Notes: a model not told the origin generated them from the sequence alone. A stretch of 64,000 nucleotides of DNA from Qipengyuania pacifica (GCF_019857205.1 NZ_JAHWXO010000001.1:62001-126000); one strand, 5' to 3'. Counted from the first letter of the stretch, positions 17,648 to 27,069 are shown. Program-made: numbers and translations.

Positions 17648-18403
17648 TCAGTGCTCGTAGATCATCTTGACCGTCATGCCACCGTCGATGTTGAGATGCT
17701 GCCCCGTCACGAAGCCGGCCTCATGCAGATAGGCGACCGCCTGGGCAATGTCTTCGGGACGTCCGATTCGCCCAGCGGGATGCTGATCGCGATCTCTTGC
17801 ACGGTGATCCGGATTGCTGCGCTGGCCCGTCTTCTGCCACGGCCCCGTTTCGATCCAGCCCGGACGTATCGCATTGACGCGGATCTTGGGGCCCAGGGAC
17901 ACGGCAAGCGAATGGGTCAGTGCATCGAGACCGCCGTTTGCGGCCGCATAGGCAAAGGTGTCCGGTTCGCTCATCACCGCACGGGTGGAGGACATGTTCA
18001 CAATGCTGGCGGTTTGCGCGCGCCGCAGAAGCGGGAGGGCCGATCGGGTCACGAGAAACGCGGCCGTCAGGCTGGCATCTACCCACGCCTGCCAGTCCTT
18101 CAGCGCCAGCTTTTCCAGCGGCCCTGCATAGGGATCGGCAATGCCGGAATTGTTCACTACGCAGTCTAGCGGATCGCCGTCCAACCAGTCTTCCACGCGC
18201 TCGAAAGCGCTCGCAACGGCGCCTTCCCTGCCGACATCGGCTGTCAGGAACAATGCCGTTTCGCGCGGCAGCGCATCGCGCAGCTCCGCCAGCGCCTCCG
18301 CGTCCCGGTCCAGCCCGATGACGCGCCAATCGAGGCCGTGAAAATGCATTGCGATGGCGCGTCCGATGCCATTGGCTGCGCCGGTTATCAGTATCGTTCG
18401 CAT
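17648..18403 (-). CDS. SDR-family protein lacking the catalytic lysine
   Basis: A 251-residue SDR. The cofactor motif TGAANGIG (7-14) and NNSG (84-87) are present, and Ser139 and Tyr152 occupy catalytic positions, but the YxxxK lysine is Asn156 (Tyr-Ala-Ala-Ala-Asn). The frame is open and well conserved on both sides, with VTGQHLNIDGGMT at the C-terminus, so decay by frameshift is unlikely. It may be a poor or non-catalytic SDR. Start at the ATG at 18403 gives MRTILITG. It lies 25 bases after hisN and one base before another SDR. Confidence 0.82.
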   Translation of the reverse strand: MRTILITGAANGIGRAIAMHFHGLDWRVIGLDRDAEALAELRDALPRETALFLTADVGREGAVASAFERVEDWLDGDPLDCVVNNSGIADPYAGPLEKLALKDWQAWVDASLTAAFLVTRSALPLLRRAQTASIVNMSSTRAVMSEPDTFAYAAANGGLDALTHSLAVSLGPKIRVNAIRPGWIETGPWQKTGQRSNPDHRARDRDQHPAGRIGRPEDIAQAVAYLHEAGFVTGQHLNIDGGMTVKMIYEH

Positions 18404-18428
18404 GCAGCGGAAACGAGAACGGGGTCGA

Positions 18429-19229
18429 TCAGTGCCCGTGATCGTGCGCCGAAGAACCGCCCATCGCTTCCAGCACATCGTCGAGGCGGGCCGCATCGCC
18501 GAGCGCGATCACGCGGCCGTCGCTTCCCGCGTCCAGCGGATTGCCCTGCCAGTCGCTCATCACCCCACCGGCGCCTTCGACCACGGGGACGAGCGCCGCG
18601 AAATCATACAGCTTGAGCCCGGCTTCGATGACCACGTCGACATGGCCGCTCGCGACCAATCCGTAATTGTAGCAATCGCCGCCATATATAATCTTCCGTT
18701 CGGCCACCGCCTTGGCGACGCCCATGAATGCATCGACGTCGTCGCCGGAAAACTGATGCGGGCTGGTGGTCCCCAGCACTGCGTCGGAAAGGTCCTTGCA
18801 TGGTGCGGCGCGCACGGGCTTCCCGTTGAAGGTCGTCCCTTCGCCGATCTGCCCGACCCACCGTTCCCTCGCGATGGGTTGATCGATCACGCCCAGCACC
18901 GGCCAGCCATCCTGCACCAGGGCAATCAGCGTGCCGAAGATCGGGCGCCCGGCGATGAAGCTGGTCGTTCCATCGATCGGATCGAGAACCCACTGCCGTG
19001 CGGCACCTTCGTTGCGTGTGCCATATTCCTCGCCGATGATCCCATCGTCTGCCCGTTCGCTTTCGAGAATTGCGCGCATAGCCGCCTCGGCTGCACGGTC
19101 GGCTTCGGTTACGAAGCTCTGGTCTGGTTTACGCTCCTGCGACCATTCGCCGCGAAAGAGGGGCCGAATGGCTTCCCCTGCGGCATCGGCGAGACGATTG
19201 GCGAGCGCGAGATCGGAATTTCTTTGCAT
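18429..19229 (-). CDS. hisN: Histidinol-phosphatase, inositol monophosphatase family
   Basis: A 266-residue Mg-dependent phosphatase. Metal-binding motifs: GEEYG at 66-70, DPIDGTTSF at 83-91 and a YDFAALVPVVEGAGG segment near the C-terminus. The combination DPIDGTTSFIAG with VIDQPI and ERWVG is typical of HisN-type histidinol-phosphatases, the penultimate step of histidine synthesis. Other inositol-phosphatase family activities cannot be excluded. The protein ends in a His-rich tail (HDHGH). It heads the operon with two SDR genes. Confidence 0.82.
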   Translation of the reverse strand: MQRNSDLALANRLADAAGEAIRPLFRGEWSQERKPDQSFVTEADRAAEAAMRAILESERADDGIIGEEYGTRNEGAARQWVLDPIDGTTSFIAGRPIFGTLIALVQDGWPVLGVIDQPIARERWVGQIGEGTTFNGKPVRAAPCKDLSDAVLGTTSPHQFSGDDVDAFMGVAKAVAERKIIYGGDCYNYGLVASGHVDVVIEAGLKLYDFAALVPVVEGAGGVMSDWQGNPLDAGSDGRVIALGDAARLDDVLEAMGGSSAHDHGH

Positions 19230-19276
19230 TTGAACCCATTTGGCTCAATGCTCGGCCCGGTCAAGACGACACATAG

Positions 19277-19287
19277 TGACAATGTCA
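19277..19287. promoter_or_regulatory. Palindrome in the hisN / AraC divergent intergenic region
   Basis: TGACAATGTCA is an 11-bp inverted repeat (TGACA-N-TGTCA, central base T) 39 bases before the TTG start of the AraC gene; a half-copy ATTGTCA overlaps that start at 19325-19331. It could be an operator for the adjacent regulator. This is position-based inference only. Confidence 0.35.
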
Positions 19288-19325
19288 TGCCCTTCGGGTC
19301 GCATCGAAGGGGGAAATGATCCGCA

Positions 19326-20345
19326 TTGTCAGAAGAAAAACCACAACGATCCGGCAAGGATCGGGGCGACCAGACATGGCAGGGAATGACATCCACGACC
19401 GGCTCGACCCCCGGCGGGATGCCGCTCGCCTATAATCGCGCGCCTTGCGATACACTCAAGCCCTGGATCACCCGATTGGGCGTCACTTCGGTAAACCTGC
19501 CGGAGGGAAAGACGATCGAATGCGGCACGTTCGGCGAACAGCCGATCCTGAGAATGATCTTCGGCTCCCAGTGGTCTGCGCACACAGCCGAAGGCTTGCA
19601 GACATTCAGTCCGGGCGAACGGGGCCTGGCACTCTATTTCGGGCCCTGTACAAAGATGATGCGGCTTACCGCGCACGGATCCTTCAAGGTAGTCACCGTC
19701 AATTTCGCACCCGGCGGCACGCTCGGGCTCGACCTGCCTTCCGTCGAAGAGACGATCGACCGCATCCTTCCCTTCGACCCCTTCGATCGTGCCGCCCGCC
19801 CGCACGAAGCCTACATCCCCCGCGACGATGCCAAGGCGTGGCTGGAGGCAGCCGAAACGCAGTTGTTGACGTCCTTCTCAGCGGCTTCCCCGAAACGACC
19901 CCACGATCTTCTCGCGGAATTCGAACGGCTGTGCCTGACCGATCCGGGCGCGTCGATCGCCGAATTTGCGCATGACAGGGGTATCGCGAGACGGACGCTC
20001 GAACGCGTGATCCGCAAGAGTTGGGGGGTCACCCCGCATTTCGCCATGCGCCGGGCGCGGGCGCTCGACATGGCGGCGGCGCTGCTCGAAGTTGCGCTTG
20101 AAGAGGACGAGCCGGAAATGCGCCTGCGCTATTTCGACCAGTCCCATGTGACGCGCGAATTGCGCAGCCTGCTGGATACCACGCCCGGGCGCCTCCAGAA
20201 GGGAAGTCATCCGCTACTGCGGATTACCATGGAAATCCGCCAGTCGCGCAGGGTCGAAATTCTGGCTGGAGGGACCAGCGAAAATCCCCGGCCCTGGCGC
20301 GATCCGAATGCCGAACCGCGCAGCGTCAATCGAACAGAGAGCTGA
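19326..20345 (+). CDS. AraC-family transcriptional regulator
   Basis: A 339-residue protein if the TTG at 19326 is used; ATG codons at 19386 and 19416 are alternatives, and the start is unsettled. The C-terminal third is an AraC DNA-binding domain: [20 protein letters not shown] (first HTH) and [14 protein letters not shown] with TPGRL (second). The N-terminal sensory domain ([12 protein letters not shown]) is unlike the tandem pair at 14-16 kb. It converges with prs and overlaps it by 20 bases. Confidence 0.82.
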   Translation: MSEEKPQRSGKDRGDQTWQGMTSTTGSTPGGMPLAYNRAPCDTLKPWITRLGVTSVNLPEGKTIECGTFGEQPILRMIFGSQWSAHTAEGLQTFSPGERGLALYFGPCTKMMRLTAHGSFKVVTVNFAPGGTLGLDLPSVEETIDRILPFDPFDRAARPHEAYIPRDDAKAWLEAAETQLLTSFSAASPKRPHDLLAEFERLCLTDPGASIAEFAHDRGIARRTLERVIRKSWGVTPHFAMRRARALDMAAALLEVALEEDEPEMRLRYFDQSHVTRELRSLLDTTPGRLQKGSHPLLRITMEIRQSRRVEILAGGTSENPRPWRDPNAEPRSVNRTES

Positions 20346-21261
20346 CCGAACTTTCGTCTGCGATGCGGCGAACGGCCTCGCCGATCAGCGGGGCGATGGT
20401 CAGGATGCGGATGCGCTGCGAATCCTTGGCATCATCCGTCGGACGGATCGAATCGGTAATGACCAGTTCTTCCAGCGCCGACCCGTCGACGCGGGCAACC
20501 GCACCGCCGGACAGCACCCCATGGGTGATGTAGGCAGTCACGCTCTTCGCGCCCTGATCGAGCAGAGCCTGCGCGGCGTTGCAGAGTGTCCCGCCCGAAT
20601 CGATGATGTCGTCGATAAGGATACAGTGGCGGCCCGACACGTCGCCGATGATGTTCATCACCTCGCTCTCGCCCGGACGGTCACGGCGCTTGTCGACGAT
20701 GGCCAGCGGCGCGTTGTCGAGCCGCTTGGCCAGCGCACGGGCGCGCACCACACCGCCCACGTCGGGCGACACGACCATCAGGTCCTGATCGCCATACCGC
20801 GCCTGAATGTCCGCGGCCATGACGGGCGCGGCGAACAGATTGTCGGTCGGGATGTCGAAGAAACCCTGGATCTGGCCAGCGTGCAAATCGACTGCAAGAA
20901 CGCGATCGGCGCCTGCCTCGGTGATCAGGTTCGCAACCAGCTTGGCTGAAATCGGGGTCCGTGGCCCCGGTTTCCGGTCCTGCCGGGCGTAGCCGAAATA
21001 TGGTACGACCGCCGTGATACGCCGCGCCGATGCCCGCTTGAGCGCATCGATGCAGATCAGCAGTTCCATGAGGTTGTCGTTCGCCGGATAGCTCGTCGAC
21101 TGGACGACGAACACGTCTTCCCCGCGCACGTTCTCGTGGATTTCGACGAAGATTTCCTCGTCGGCGAAGCGGCGCACCTGCGCATCGACAAGCGGCATTT
21201 CGAGATAGGCTGCGATCGCACGCGCGAGCGGCAGGTTCGAATTGGCGGCCATGATCTTCAT
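20326..21261 (-). CDS. prs: Ribose-phosphate pyrophosphokinase
   Basis: A 311-residue PRPP synthase. The flexible-loop segment [20 protein letters not shown] is near 95-114 and the PRPP-binding loop [13 protein letters not shown] near 214-226; the C-terminus VSSLFD is family-typical. It makes PRPP for purine, pyrimidine, histidine and NAD synthesis. The last 20 bases overlap the 3' end of the convergent AraC gene. Confidence 0.97.
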   Translation of the reverse strand: MKIMAANSNLPLARAIAAYLEMPLVDAQVRRFADEEIFVEIHENVRGEDVFVVQSTSYPANDNLMELLICIDALKRASARRITAVVPYFGYARQDRKPGPRTPISAKLVANLITEAGADRVLAVDLHAGQIQGFFDIPTDNLFAAPVMAADIQARYGDQDLMVVSPDVGGVVRARALAKRLDNAPLAIVDKRRDRPGESEVMNIIGDVSGRHCILIDDIIDSGGTLCNAAQALLDQGAKSVTAYITHGVLSGGAVARVDGSALEELVITDSIRPTDDAKDSQRIRILTIAPLIGEAVRRIADESSVSSLFD

Positions 21262-21357
21262 GCGGCGAATCCTTGGGAAAGCTGGCTGAGCGCCCCGCCT
21301 AGCCGAGCGTCATGGATATGCAACATGTCAGACGGGCATTTCCCCGCCCGGCGCAGC

Positions 21358-22332
21358 TTATTTTGCCCGGTGCTCGCCCTTGATCCAGCGCACCGTGCCG
21401 GAACTGGCCCGCATCACGACGCTTTCGGTCGTCATGCGGCCGTCACGCAGATATTTCACGCCTTCTAGCAGCGAACCGGAGGTGACTCCGGTAGCGGCAA
21501 AGATGCAATCGCCCTTCACCAGCTCGTCACGGGTGTAGATCCGGTCGAGATCGTCGATCCCCCACTTGGCAGCGCGCGCCTTCTCATCGTCGTTGCGGAA
21601 AACGAGGCGACCGTTGAACTGGCCGCCTACGCAGCGCAGGGCCGCAGCGGCCAGCACGCCTTCCGGCGCGCCGCCCTGGCCCATGTACATATCGATGGTC
21701 GTATCTTCGTCCGTAACCGCGATCACGCCGGCGACGTCGCCATCGCCGATTAGCACCACGCCGCAGCCGAGGTCGCGCAGTTCCGCGATGAGATCGGAAT
21801 GGCGCGGACGATCGAGCACGCAGACGATGATGTCGCCAGGCTCGACACCCTTGGCAGCGGCCACGGCCTTAACGTTTTCGGTGGGCGACTTTGCCAGGTC
21901 GATGATCCCCTCGGGATAGCCGGGACCGACGGCCAGCTTGTCCATATAGACGTCGGGCGCATTGAGCAGGCACCCTTCCTCCGCCGCGGCCAGCACCGCC
22001 AGCGCGTTGGGACCGGCCTTGGCGGTAATCGTCGTGCCTTCGAGCGGGTCAAGCGCAATATCGATCTTGGGGCCCTTGCCCTGCGCCCCGCCGACCTTTT
22101 CGCCGATGAAGAGCATGGGCGCCTCGTCGCGTTCGCCTTCGCCGATGACGACCGTGCCATCCATGTAGAGTGTGTCGAAGGCCTTGCGCATCGCTTCCAC
22201 GGCTGCGGCATCGGCAGCCTTCTCGTCGCCGCGGCCGATGAGCCTTGAGGCGGCCACCGCCGCAGCTTCGGTCACGCGGACCATTTCAAGGACGAGGACG
22301 CGATCGAGCGGGTTGTCGGCAGGCGAGTTCAT
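21358..22332 (-). CDS. glpX: Class II fructose-1,6-bisphosphatase
   Basis: A 324-residue GlpX-type enzyme of gluconeogenesis. Metal/phosphate motifs: IGEGERDEAPML near 62-73 and ALDPLEGTT near 92-100; GDGDVAGVI and YMGQGGAPEG follow. The reading frame is open upstream to 22443, but the ATG at 22332 gives the usual N-terminus (PLDRVLVLEMVRVTE). About 95 bases separate it from prs downstream. Confidence 0.95.
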   Translation of the reverse strand: MNSPADNPLDRVLVLEMVRVTEAAAVAASRLIGRGDEKAADAAAVEAMRKAFDTLYMDGTVVIGEGERDEAPMLFIGEKVGGAQGKGPKIDIALDPLEGTTITAKAGPNALAVLAAAEEGCLLNAPDVYMDKLAVGPGYPEGIIDLAKSPTENVKAVAAAKGVEPGDIIVCVLDRPRHSDLIAELRDLGCGVVLIGDGDVAGVIAVTDEDTTIDMYMGQGGAPEGVLAAAALRCVGGQFNGRLVFRNDDEKARAAKWGIDDLDRIYTRDELVKGDCIFAATGVTSGSLLEGVKYLRDGRMTTESVVMRASSGTVRWIKGEHRAK

Positions 22333-22431
22333 AATGGGTTCAGTCCTCGGAAAGCTGGTAGGGCTATGGATGGGCGATCCACCCGCTGGCAAGAATTCGT
22401 ATGCGCGGCCGGATAGACAGGGAGCTTTGCA

Positions 22432-23019
22432 TTGTCGAGACACTGGCGCGTCGGGCCGTACATCGTGCTGGGCCTTTTACTGCCCGCCCCGCTTGCCGCG
22501 CAGGACGAATCCGGAGAGACGATCGACATTCTCGTCCCTCCCGAAGATTACCTTCCTCCGTCCGAAGATTGCAGTGCCGAGGAGGAGGCCGCGTCGATCT
22601 CGGGCGAGATCATCGTGTGCCGCAGGCGCTCGGACGGCGGCGAATACGGCTACGACAAGGAACGGGCCGAACGCGAATATGCTGCCAAGACCATGAACAA
22701 GGGTGACCTGCGTACTCCTAATGTCGATGGGCCAGGCATCTTCCAGGGGCCCGCGACGATTGGCGGTGTCTGCGGCATCGGCCTCAACCCCTGTCCGCCC
22801 CCGCCTGCCTATATCATCGATTTCTCGACCCTGCCCGAAGCCCCGCCGGGATCGGACGCAGACCGGATTTCGCGCGGATTGCCGCCCCTGGGCCGCGGCG
22901 CCGCAACCACCGAGGCGGAAAGCGCCGCGCGGGCCAGGCAGCTCGGCCTACCCCCCGTGCCAGGCAGCAGTGTCAGTCCTTCAGAATCGGCATCACCAGA
23001 GGCGGAGCCGTCAGACTAG
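22432..23019 (+). CDS. Exported Cys/Pro-containing protein of unknown function
   Basis: A 195-residue protein with a signal peptide (about 1-23, ending PLAAQ). The mature part is acidic and contains Cys pairs (EDC, IIVCRRR, GGVCGIGLNPCPPPP) that could form disulfides in the periplasm. The start is TTG at 22432 with AGGGAG seven bases upstream; no ATG gives the signal peptide. I do not recognise the family, though short exported proteins of this kind are frequent in sphingomonads. The 3' end overlaps the convergent hom gene by 47 bases. Confidence 0.65.
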   Translation: MSRHWRVGPYIVLGLLLPAPLAAQDESGETIDILVPPEDYLPPSEDCSAEEEAASISGEIIVCRRRSDGGEYGYDKERAEREYAAKTMNKGDLRTPNVDGPGIFQGPATIGGVCGIGLNPCPPPPAYIIDFSTLPEAPPGSDADRISRGLPPLGRGAATTEAESAARARQLGLPPVPGSSVSPSESASPEAEPSD

Positions 23020-24280
23020 GCGATCCGTCCAGCAGCTCGAGCGCCTTGGTGACGCAACGCTCGGGTCCTTCGTGCGTGACCATCGCCACCAGCACTTCGC
23101 CGCCTTCGTGGTCACGCCCGCGCTGGATCAGGCTCTCGATCGAAACTTCCGCATCGCGCATCGCCGCGGTAATCTCGGCCAGCACGCCGGGCCGGTCGGT
23201 GACGGTAAAGCGGATATAGTCGCGCCCGATGCGATTGCCCGGATCGGCGGGCGGGAAGGTTTCCAGCTCCTCCACCGGAACGGAAAACGGCGCGCCCAGA
23301 TCTCCCCGCGCAATGTCGATCAGATCGGCGACGACCGCGCTGGCGGTCGGCCCGGCACCGGCACCGGCGCCCTGAAACAGCAGACGGCCCGAGAAATTGC
23401 CTTCCGCCACCACGGCATTGGTCGGGCCCGTCACGGCGGCAAGCGGATGGCCGCGGGCCACCAGGCACGGGCGAACCCGTTGCAGCAAGGCCGGCGTGCC
23501 GTCGCTTTCGTCGATGGAAGCGATGCCGACCAGCCGGACGACATAGCCCAGCGTCCCGGCCTGGGTGATGTCCGCCGCGCGCACTTCGCCGATACCGGTC
23601 GCATCGACATTGGCGAAATCGACCCGCGCGCCAAAGCCGATGGCCGACAGGATGGCCAGCTTGTGCGCGGCATCGACACCTTCGATGTCAAATGTGGGGT
23701 CGGCCTCGGCAAAACCCTTCGCCTGGGCTTCCGCCAGCATGGCGTCGAAGTCGGCGCCCGTCCGCTCCATTTCCGACAGGATGTAATTACAGGTGCCGTT
23801 GAGAATACCGTAGATCCGCTCGATACGGTTAGCCGCCGCTCCTTCGCGCAGGCCCTTCACCACCGGTATGCCGCCCGCAACCGCGGCCTCGAATTTCAGC
23901 GGCACGCCGCGCAGGGCGGCCTGTTCCGCCAGCGACAGGCCGTGATGCGCGATCATCGCCTTGTTCGCCGTCACGAAAGCTTTGCCCTCGTCCAGCGCCG
24001 CCCGCGCCAGCGTCAGCGCAGGTCCGTCCGAGCCACCGACCAGTTCGAGCACGACATCCACATCCGCCCGGGCAGCCATCGCCTGCATGTCATCGACCCA
24101 GGCGAAAGGCGAAAGGTCCACGCCGCGGTCGCGCGTGCGGTCGCGGGCGTTGACCGCAACGATCTGAAGCGCCCGCCCCGCGCGGCGTTCGATCGTCGAA
24201 CGGTTGGTTTCGAGCAGCTCGATCACGCCGGTGCCGACAGTGCCGAGCCCGGCGAGGGCTATGCGTAAAGGATCAGACAT
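22973..24280 (-). CDS. hom: Homoserine dehydrogenase
   Basis: A 435-residue enzyme reducing aspartate semialdehyde to homoserine for threonine and methionine synthesis. NAD(P) motif GLGTVGTGV at 11-19, catalytic region NGTCNYIL near 185-192 and KGFAEADPTFDIEG, then a C-terminal ACT domain from about 350 (YIRFTVTDRPGVLAEI) for threonine feedback. It is the monofunctional alphaproteobacterial form without aspartokinase. The 3' end overlaps the convergent exported-protein gene. Confidence 0.96.
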   Translation of the reverse strand: MSDPLRIALAGLGTVGTGVIELLETNRSTIERRAGRALQIVAVNARDRTRDRGVDLSPFAWVDDMQAMAARADVDVVLELVGGSDGPALTLARAALDEGKAFVTANKAMIAHHGLSLAEQAALRGVPLKFEAAVAGGIPVVKGLREGAAANRIERIYGILNGTCNYILSEMERTGADFDAMLAEAQAKGFAEADPTFDIEGVDAAHKLAILSAIGFGARVDFANVDATGIGEVRAADITQAGTLGYVVRLVGIASIDESDGTPALLQRVRPCLVARGHPLAAVTGPTNAVVAEGNFSGRLLFQGAGAGAGPTASAVVADLIDIARGDLGAPFSVPVEELETFPPADPGNRIGRDYIRFTVTDRPGVLAEITAAMRDAEVSIESLIQRGRDHEGGEVLVAMVTHEGPERCVTKALELLDGSPSLTAPPLVMPILKD

Positions 24281-24352
24281 GCCCGACCGCCTAGCGCAGC
24301 ATGCTTGTCAGTTGGAACCAGTTTGTCTTGGAAAGGGTGAAGCCGGGCCTGT

Positions 24353-25198
24353 TCAGCCGCGGGTCCGCTCGCATTTCCCGAGCGCCTGGCGCACCAGCGC
24401 ATAGTCCGCCGCCGCAATTTCCCGCGACCGCGGGTCCTGCGACAGATTGGCATTGGTCGGCAGGGTCTCCGGCAGTGCGCAGGCCAGCTGGTACCATTCC
24501 AGCGTATTGCGCTGCGGGGCGGTGGCGGACTGATCGACGATCTCGGTCCACGACACGCCCCAGCGCGGCTCCTGACCCGGGCGGCGCACGATCGTCACCG
24601 ATACCGGACCGTCGTTCTCCGTATCGAGGAACAGCTGCGTTTCCGATTCCCCCACCAGCGTGCCCTGCACCGCCAGCGCGTCGCGGATCCCCGTTACTTT
24701 CGGCGGCGCATCCTGCGACAGCAGGGACGAGAGCACCGGCCGTAGCCGGGTCTCGAACGCCTCGCTGTAAGGGAACTGGGCCTGTGGATCGATCAGCTGG
24801 ATCTGATCGGCATGTCCCGGCACGGGCCGCGCGAACAGAATGACATCCTGCTTCTTCAGCTTGGGCGCCTTGCCTTTAGCCGTCATGGGCACGTCGACGA
24901 GATAGCGCAGGGACTCGCCTACCGGAGTCGTGCCCGCGATCAGCGCAGACGTGCGCGCCTCGACGTAAAGCCTTACGAAACCCGGGGCGAGACCCGGGGA
25001 GCGTTCCCGCTCGACAGTAGCCTGATTGCGGATCTCCGCGCGCACCACCAGGGGAGCCGTGTCGGCCAGATCGACCAGATCGGCATAGGTCAGCGCCGGT
25101 GCCGTCGCCGCCGCCTGCTGAGCACCCGCTGCGGATGGCGCCATCGCCAGCGCCGCACAGGCGAGGAGCAGGCGTGAAGGCACTCGGGAATTCGACAT
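24353..25198 (-). CDS. Exported protein of unknown function
   Basis: A 281-residue protein with a clear signal peptide (residues 1-27, ALAMAPSAAGAQQ). The ATG at 25198 is chosen because the upstream in-frame extension would bury the signal. The mature part (LTYADLVDLADTAPLVVRAEI onward) is probably beta-rich; one Cys pair lies near the C-terminus (LACALP, GKCERTRG). No recognised domain. It ends about 70 bases upstream of hom. Confidence 0.6.
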   Translation of the reverse strand: MSNSRVPSRLLLACAALAMAPSAAGAQQAAATAPALTYADLVDLADTAPLVVRAEIRNQATVERERSPGLAPGFVRLYVEARTSALIAGTTPVGESLRYLVDVPMTAKGKAPKLKKQDVILFARPVPGHADQIQLIDPQAQFPYSEAFETRLRPVLSSLLSQDAPPKVTGIRDALAVQGTLVGESETQLFLDTENDGPVSVTIVRRPGQEPRWGVSWTEIVDQSATAPQRNTLEWYQLACALPETLPTNANLSQDPRSREIAAADYALVRQALGKCERTRG

Positions 25199-25548
25199 GG
25201 GCAAGAATCTTTCTTTTGATGCGTCGGTGCTCGCGATTCGGAAAACCACCGGGGCCATTCAGGGTTCCTTCCCGGGAAGCACTGAATCCGCGGTTAACCG
25301 ATAAAGCGTTTGCGGAGGGGGGGCTCCTTGGGTAAGGATCGCCCCGGACCCGAGTAAATGATACATTGTTGCTTGGGGGGAGGCGTCCGGGTTCTTATCG
25401 GGAACTTCGGTGCGTCTTTGCCGCTTGGCATTTCGTGCCCAGGTGGCGCAAACGCCTTAACGGCACCCATTTCTTGCCATTCAGGCGGGTCGCAATGGGT
25501 GTCAATCTGCCCCGGGTTACCGGGGCGCCGATGGAGTGATGCAACCGA
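25199..25548. other. 350-bp intergenic region between an exported-protein gene and tonB
   Basis: The region must hold the divergent promoters of its flanking genes. I see a small palindrome CTTCCCGGGAAG (25268-25279), a GGTTAACC palindrome near 25293 and a G-run cluster, but no convincing -35/-10, Fur or CtrA pair, and no plausible coding frame. Confidence 0.5.
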
Positions 25549-26214
25549 ATGGCTTATGCTGACCAACAGATGAGCGGCAATCGCGTCGTCGCGATCATCA
25601 TTGTTGCCCTCATCCATATCGCTCTCGGTTACGCCCTCATCACCGGCCTCGCATATAATGCGGTCCAGCAGGTGGTCGAGCGTGTGACTACGATCGATAT
25701 CGAGGAACCCCCGCCGCCCGAAGAAGAACCGCCGCCGCCGCCGCCGGAAGATATTCCGGATACGCCGCCGCCGCCGGTCGCACCGCCGCCGCCGATCAAT
25801 ATCGCGCCGGCTCCGCCTCCGATCCGGACGCAACAGACGATTCCGCCGCCGGCACCCCCGCGGCTCGTCATTCCGCCGCCGGCACCCCCGGCACCGCCGC
25901 CACCGCCGGCCGTTGACCGGACTTCCGGTGCTACCCCACGGGGTCAGTCTGGTTGGGCGCGCCGCATTCAGAGCAACTACCCTCGTCGTGCCGAACGTGA
26001 AGGCACCGAAGGCTCTGTGGGCGTAACAGTGACCATCAGCCCTGATGGCCGCGTATCATCCTGCAGTGTTTCGCGTTCGAGCGGATCGAGTGATCTCGAT
26101 GCGGCAGCGTGTGACGGGATGACGCGTTATGCTCGTTACAACCCCGCCACCAATGCGGCAGGCGATCCCGTGCAGGACACGGTATCGACCACCATCGTCT
26201 ATCAGCTGAATTAA
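25549..26214 (+). CDS. tonB: TonB-family energy transducer
   Basis: A 221-residue protein. One N-terminal membrane helix (about 12-35, AIIIVALIHIALGYALITG), a long proline/glutamate segment (about 52-122; EPPPPEEEPPPPPPE then PAPP repeats) spanning the periplasm, and a C-terminal TonB domain (SNYPRRAEREGTEGSVGVTV, ISPDGRV, ARYNPA). It couples proton motive force from ExbB/ExbD to outer-membrane receptors. First gene of tonB-exbB-exbD-exbD. Confidence 0.93.
   Translation: MAYADQQMSGNRVVAIIIVALIHIALGYALITGLAYNAVQQVVERVTTIDIEEPPPPEEEPPPPPPEDIPDTPPPPVAPPPPINIAPAPPPIRTQQTIPPPAPPRLVIPPPAPPAPPPPPAVDRTSGATPRGQSGWARRIQSNYPRRAEREGTEGSVGVTVTISPDGRVSSCSVSRSSGSSDLDAAACDGMTRYARYNPATNAAGDPVQDTVSTTIVYQLN
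25840..25890 (+). repeat. Direct repeat inside the tonB proline region
   Basis: A 21-base unit beginning ATTCCGCCGCC occurs identically at 25840-25860 and 25870-25890 (period 30 bases), encoding two IPPPAPP blocks inside a wider CCG-rich tract (25700-25915). Such tracts change length by slippage while staying in frame. Confidence 0.85.
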
Positions 26215-26271
26215 TTATCCCGCGCCTGCTGCGGCGGGCGGATATCGGAATTTTCAAAAGGATTATTCGTT

Positions 26272-27069
26272 ATGACCTTCGAACTTCTTGCTGCTGCGGG
26301 TGAAGCAGCGCCGCAGAACTCCTTTGGCTTCATGGAAGCCATGGAACAGGGCGGCATCATTGCCTGGTCGATCCTCGCCGTTCTGGTGATCATGTCGGTC
26401 GGCTCGTTCTACATTCTCTTCACCAAGCTGCTCGAACAGCGCAAGGTGATGAGCCAGTACAAGGCCGTGCGCACCAACTTCTGGAAGGCCAACAGCCTTC
26501 GTGACGGCGCTACCAAGCTCGACAAGAACAGCGCATGGCGCCAGCTCGTCGACGATGCGATCCTCGCAGAAGATCAGCACGCCAAGATGACCGACAAGCT
26601 CGAAGCCCACGACTGGATGCACGGCTCGCTCGCGCGTTCGGAAGACACCATCAACTCCAAGCTTGCTGGTGGCCTGCCGTTCCTCGCAACGGTCGGTGCA
26701 ACCGCACCGTTCGTCGGACTGCTCGGTACGGTTATCGGTATCTACCGCGCCCTGATCAACATCGGCATCGCCGGTTCGGCTTCGATCGACAAGGTCGCAG
26801 GCCCGGTTGGTGAAGCACTGATCATGACCGCCATCGGTCTTCTGGTCGCGGTTCCGGCCGTGTTCGCCTACAACTGGCTCCAGGGTCGTAACAAGCGCAT
26901 CGCTGAAATGCTCGGCGCCTTCACGACCGACCTGCTCGCCTACATCAACTCGAACGGCACGGTGAAGCCGGCTGCCATGACCGCTACGTCGACGCAGCAG
27001 GCCGCCAAGGCTGCTCGTACGGCACCGGCAGGCGCGACCACCACGACCACGACTACGGTCAAGAAGTAA
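26272..27069 (+). CDS. exbB: MotA/TolQ/ExbB proton channel protein
   Basis: A 265-residue inner-membrane protein with three helices: about 30-50, 140-165 (FLATVGATAPFVGLLGTVIG, the diagnostic motif) and 185-208 (EALIMTAIGLLVAVPAVFAY). With ExbD it forms the proton channel that powers TonB. The C-terminal tail carries a run of threonines (GATTTTTTTVKK). Codon use is strongly biased to preferred codons, suggesting high expression. Confidence 0.95.
   Translation: MTFELLAAAGEAAPQNSFGFMEAMEQGGIIAWSILAVLVIMSVGSFYILFTKLLEQRKVMSQYKAVRTNFWKANSLRDGATKLDKNSAWRQLVDDAILAEDQHAKMTDKLEAHDWMHGSLARSEDTINSKLAGGLPFLATVGATAPFVGLLGTVIGIYRALINIGIAGSASIDKVAGPVGEALIMTAIGLLVAVPAVFAYNWLQGRNKRIAEMLGAFTTDLLAYINSNGTVKPAAMTATSTQQAAKAARTAPAGATTTTTTTVKK

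Noticed and set aside
17740..17840. Possible frameshift in the Asn-type SDR (arginine-rich stretch near residues 205-220)
   Set aside because: The pattern HPAGRIGRPEDIA that follows in the same frame is normal for SDRs, so the frame is continuous.
25288..25300. GGTTAACC and TTAACG considered as CtrA boxes before tonB
   Set aside because: The half-sites are not spaced as TTAA-N7-TTAAC.
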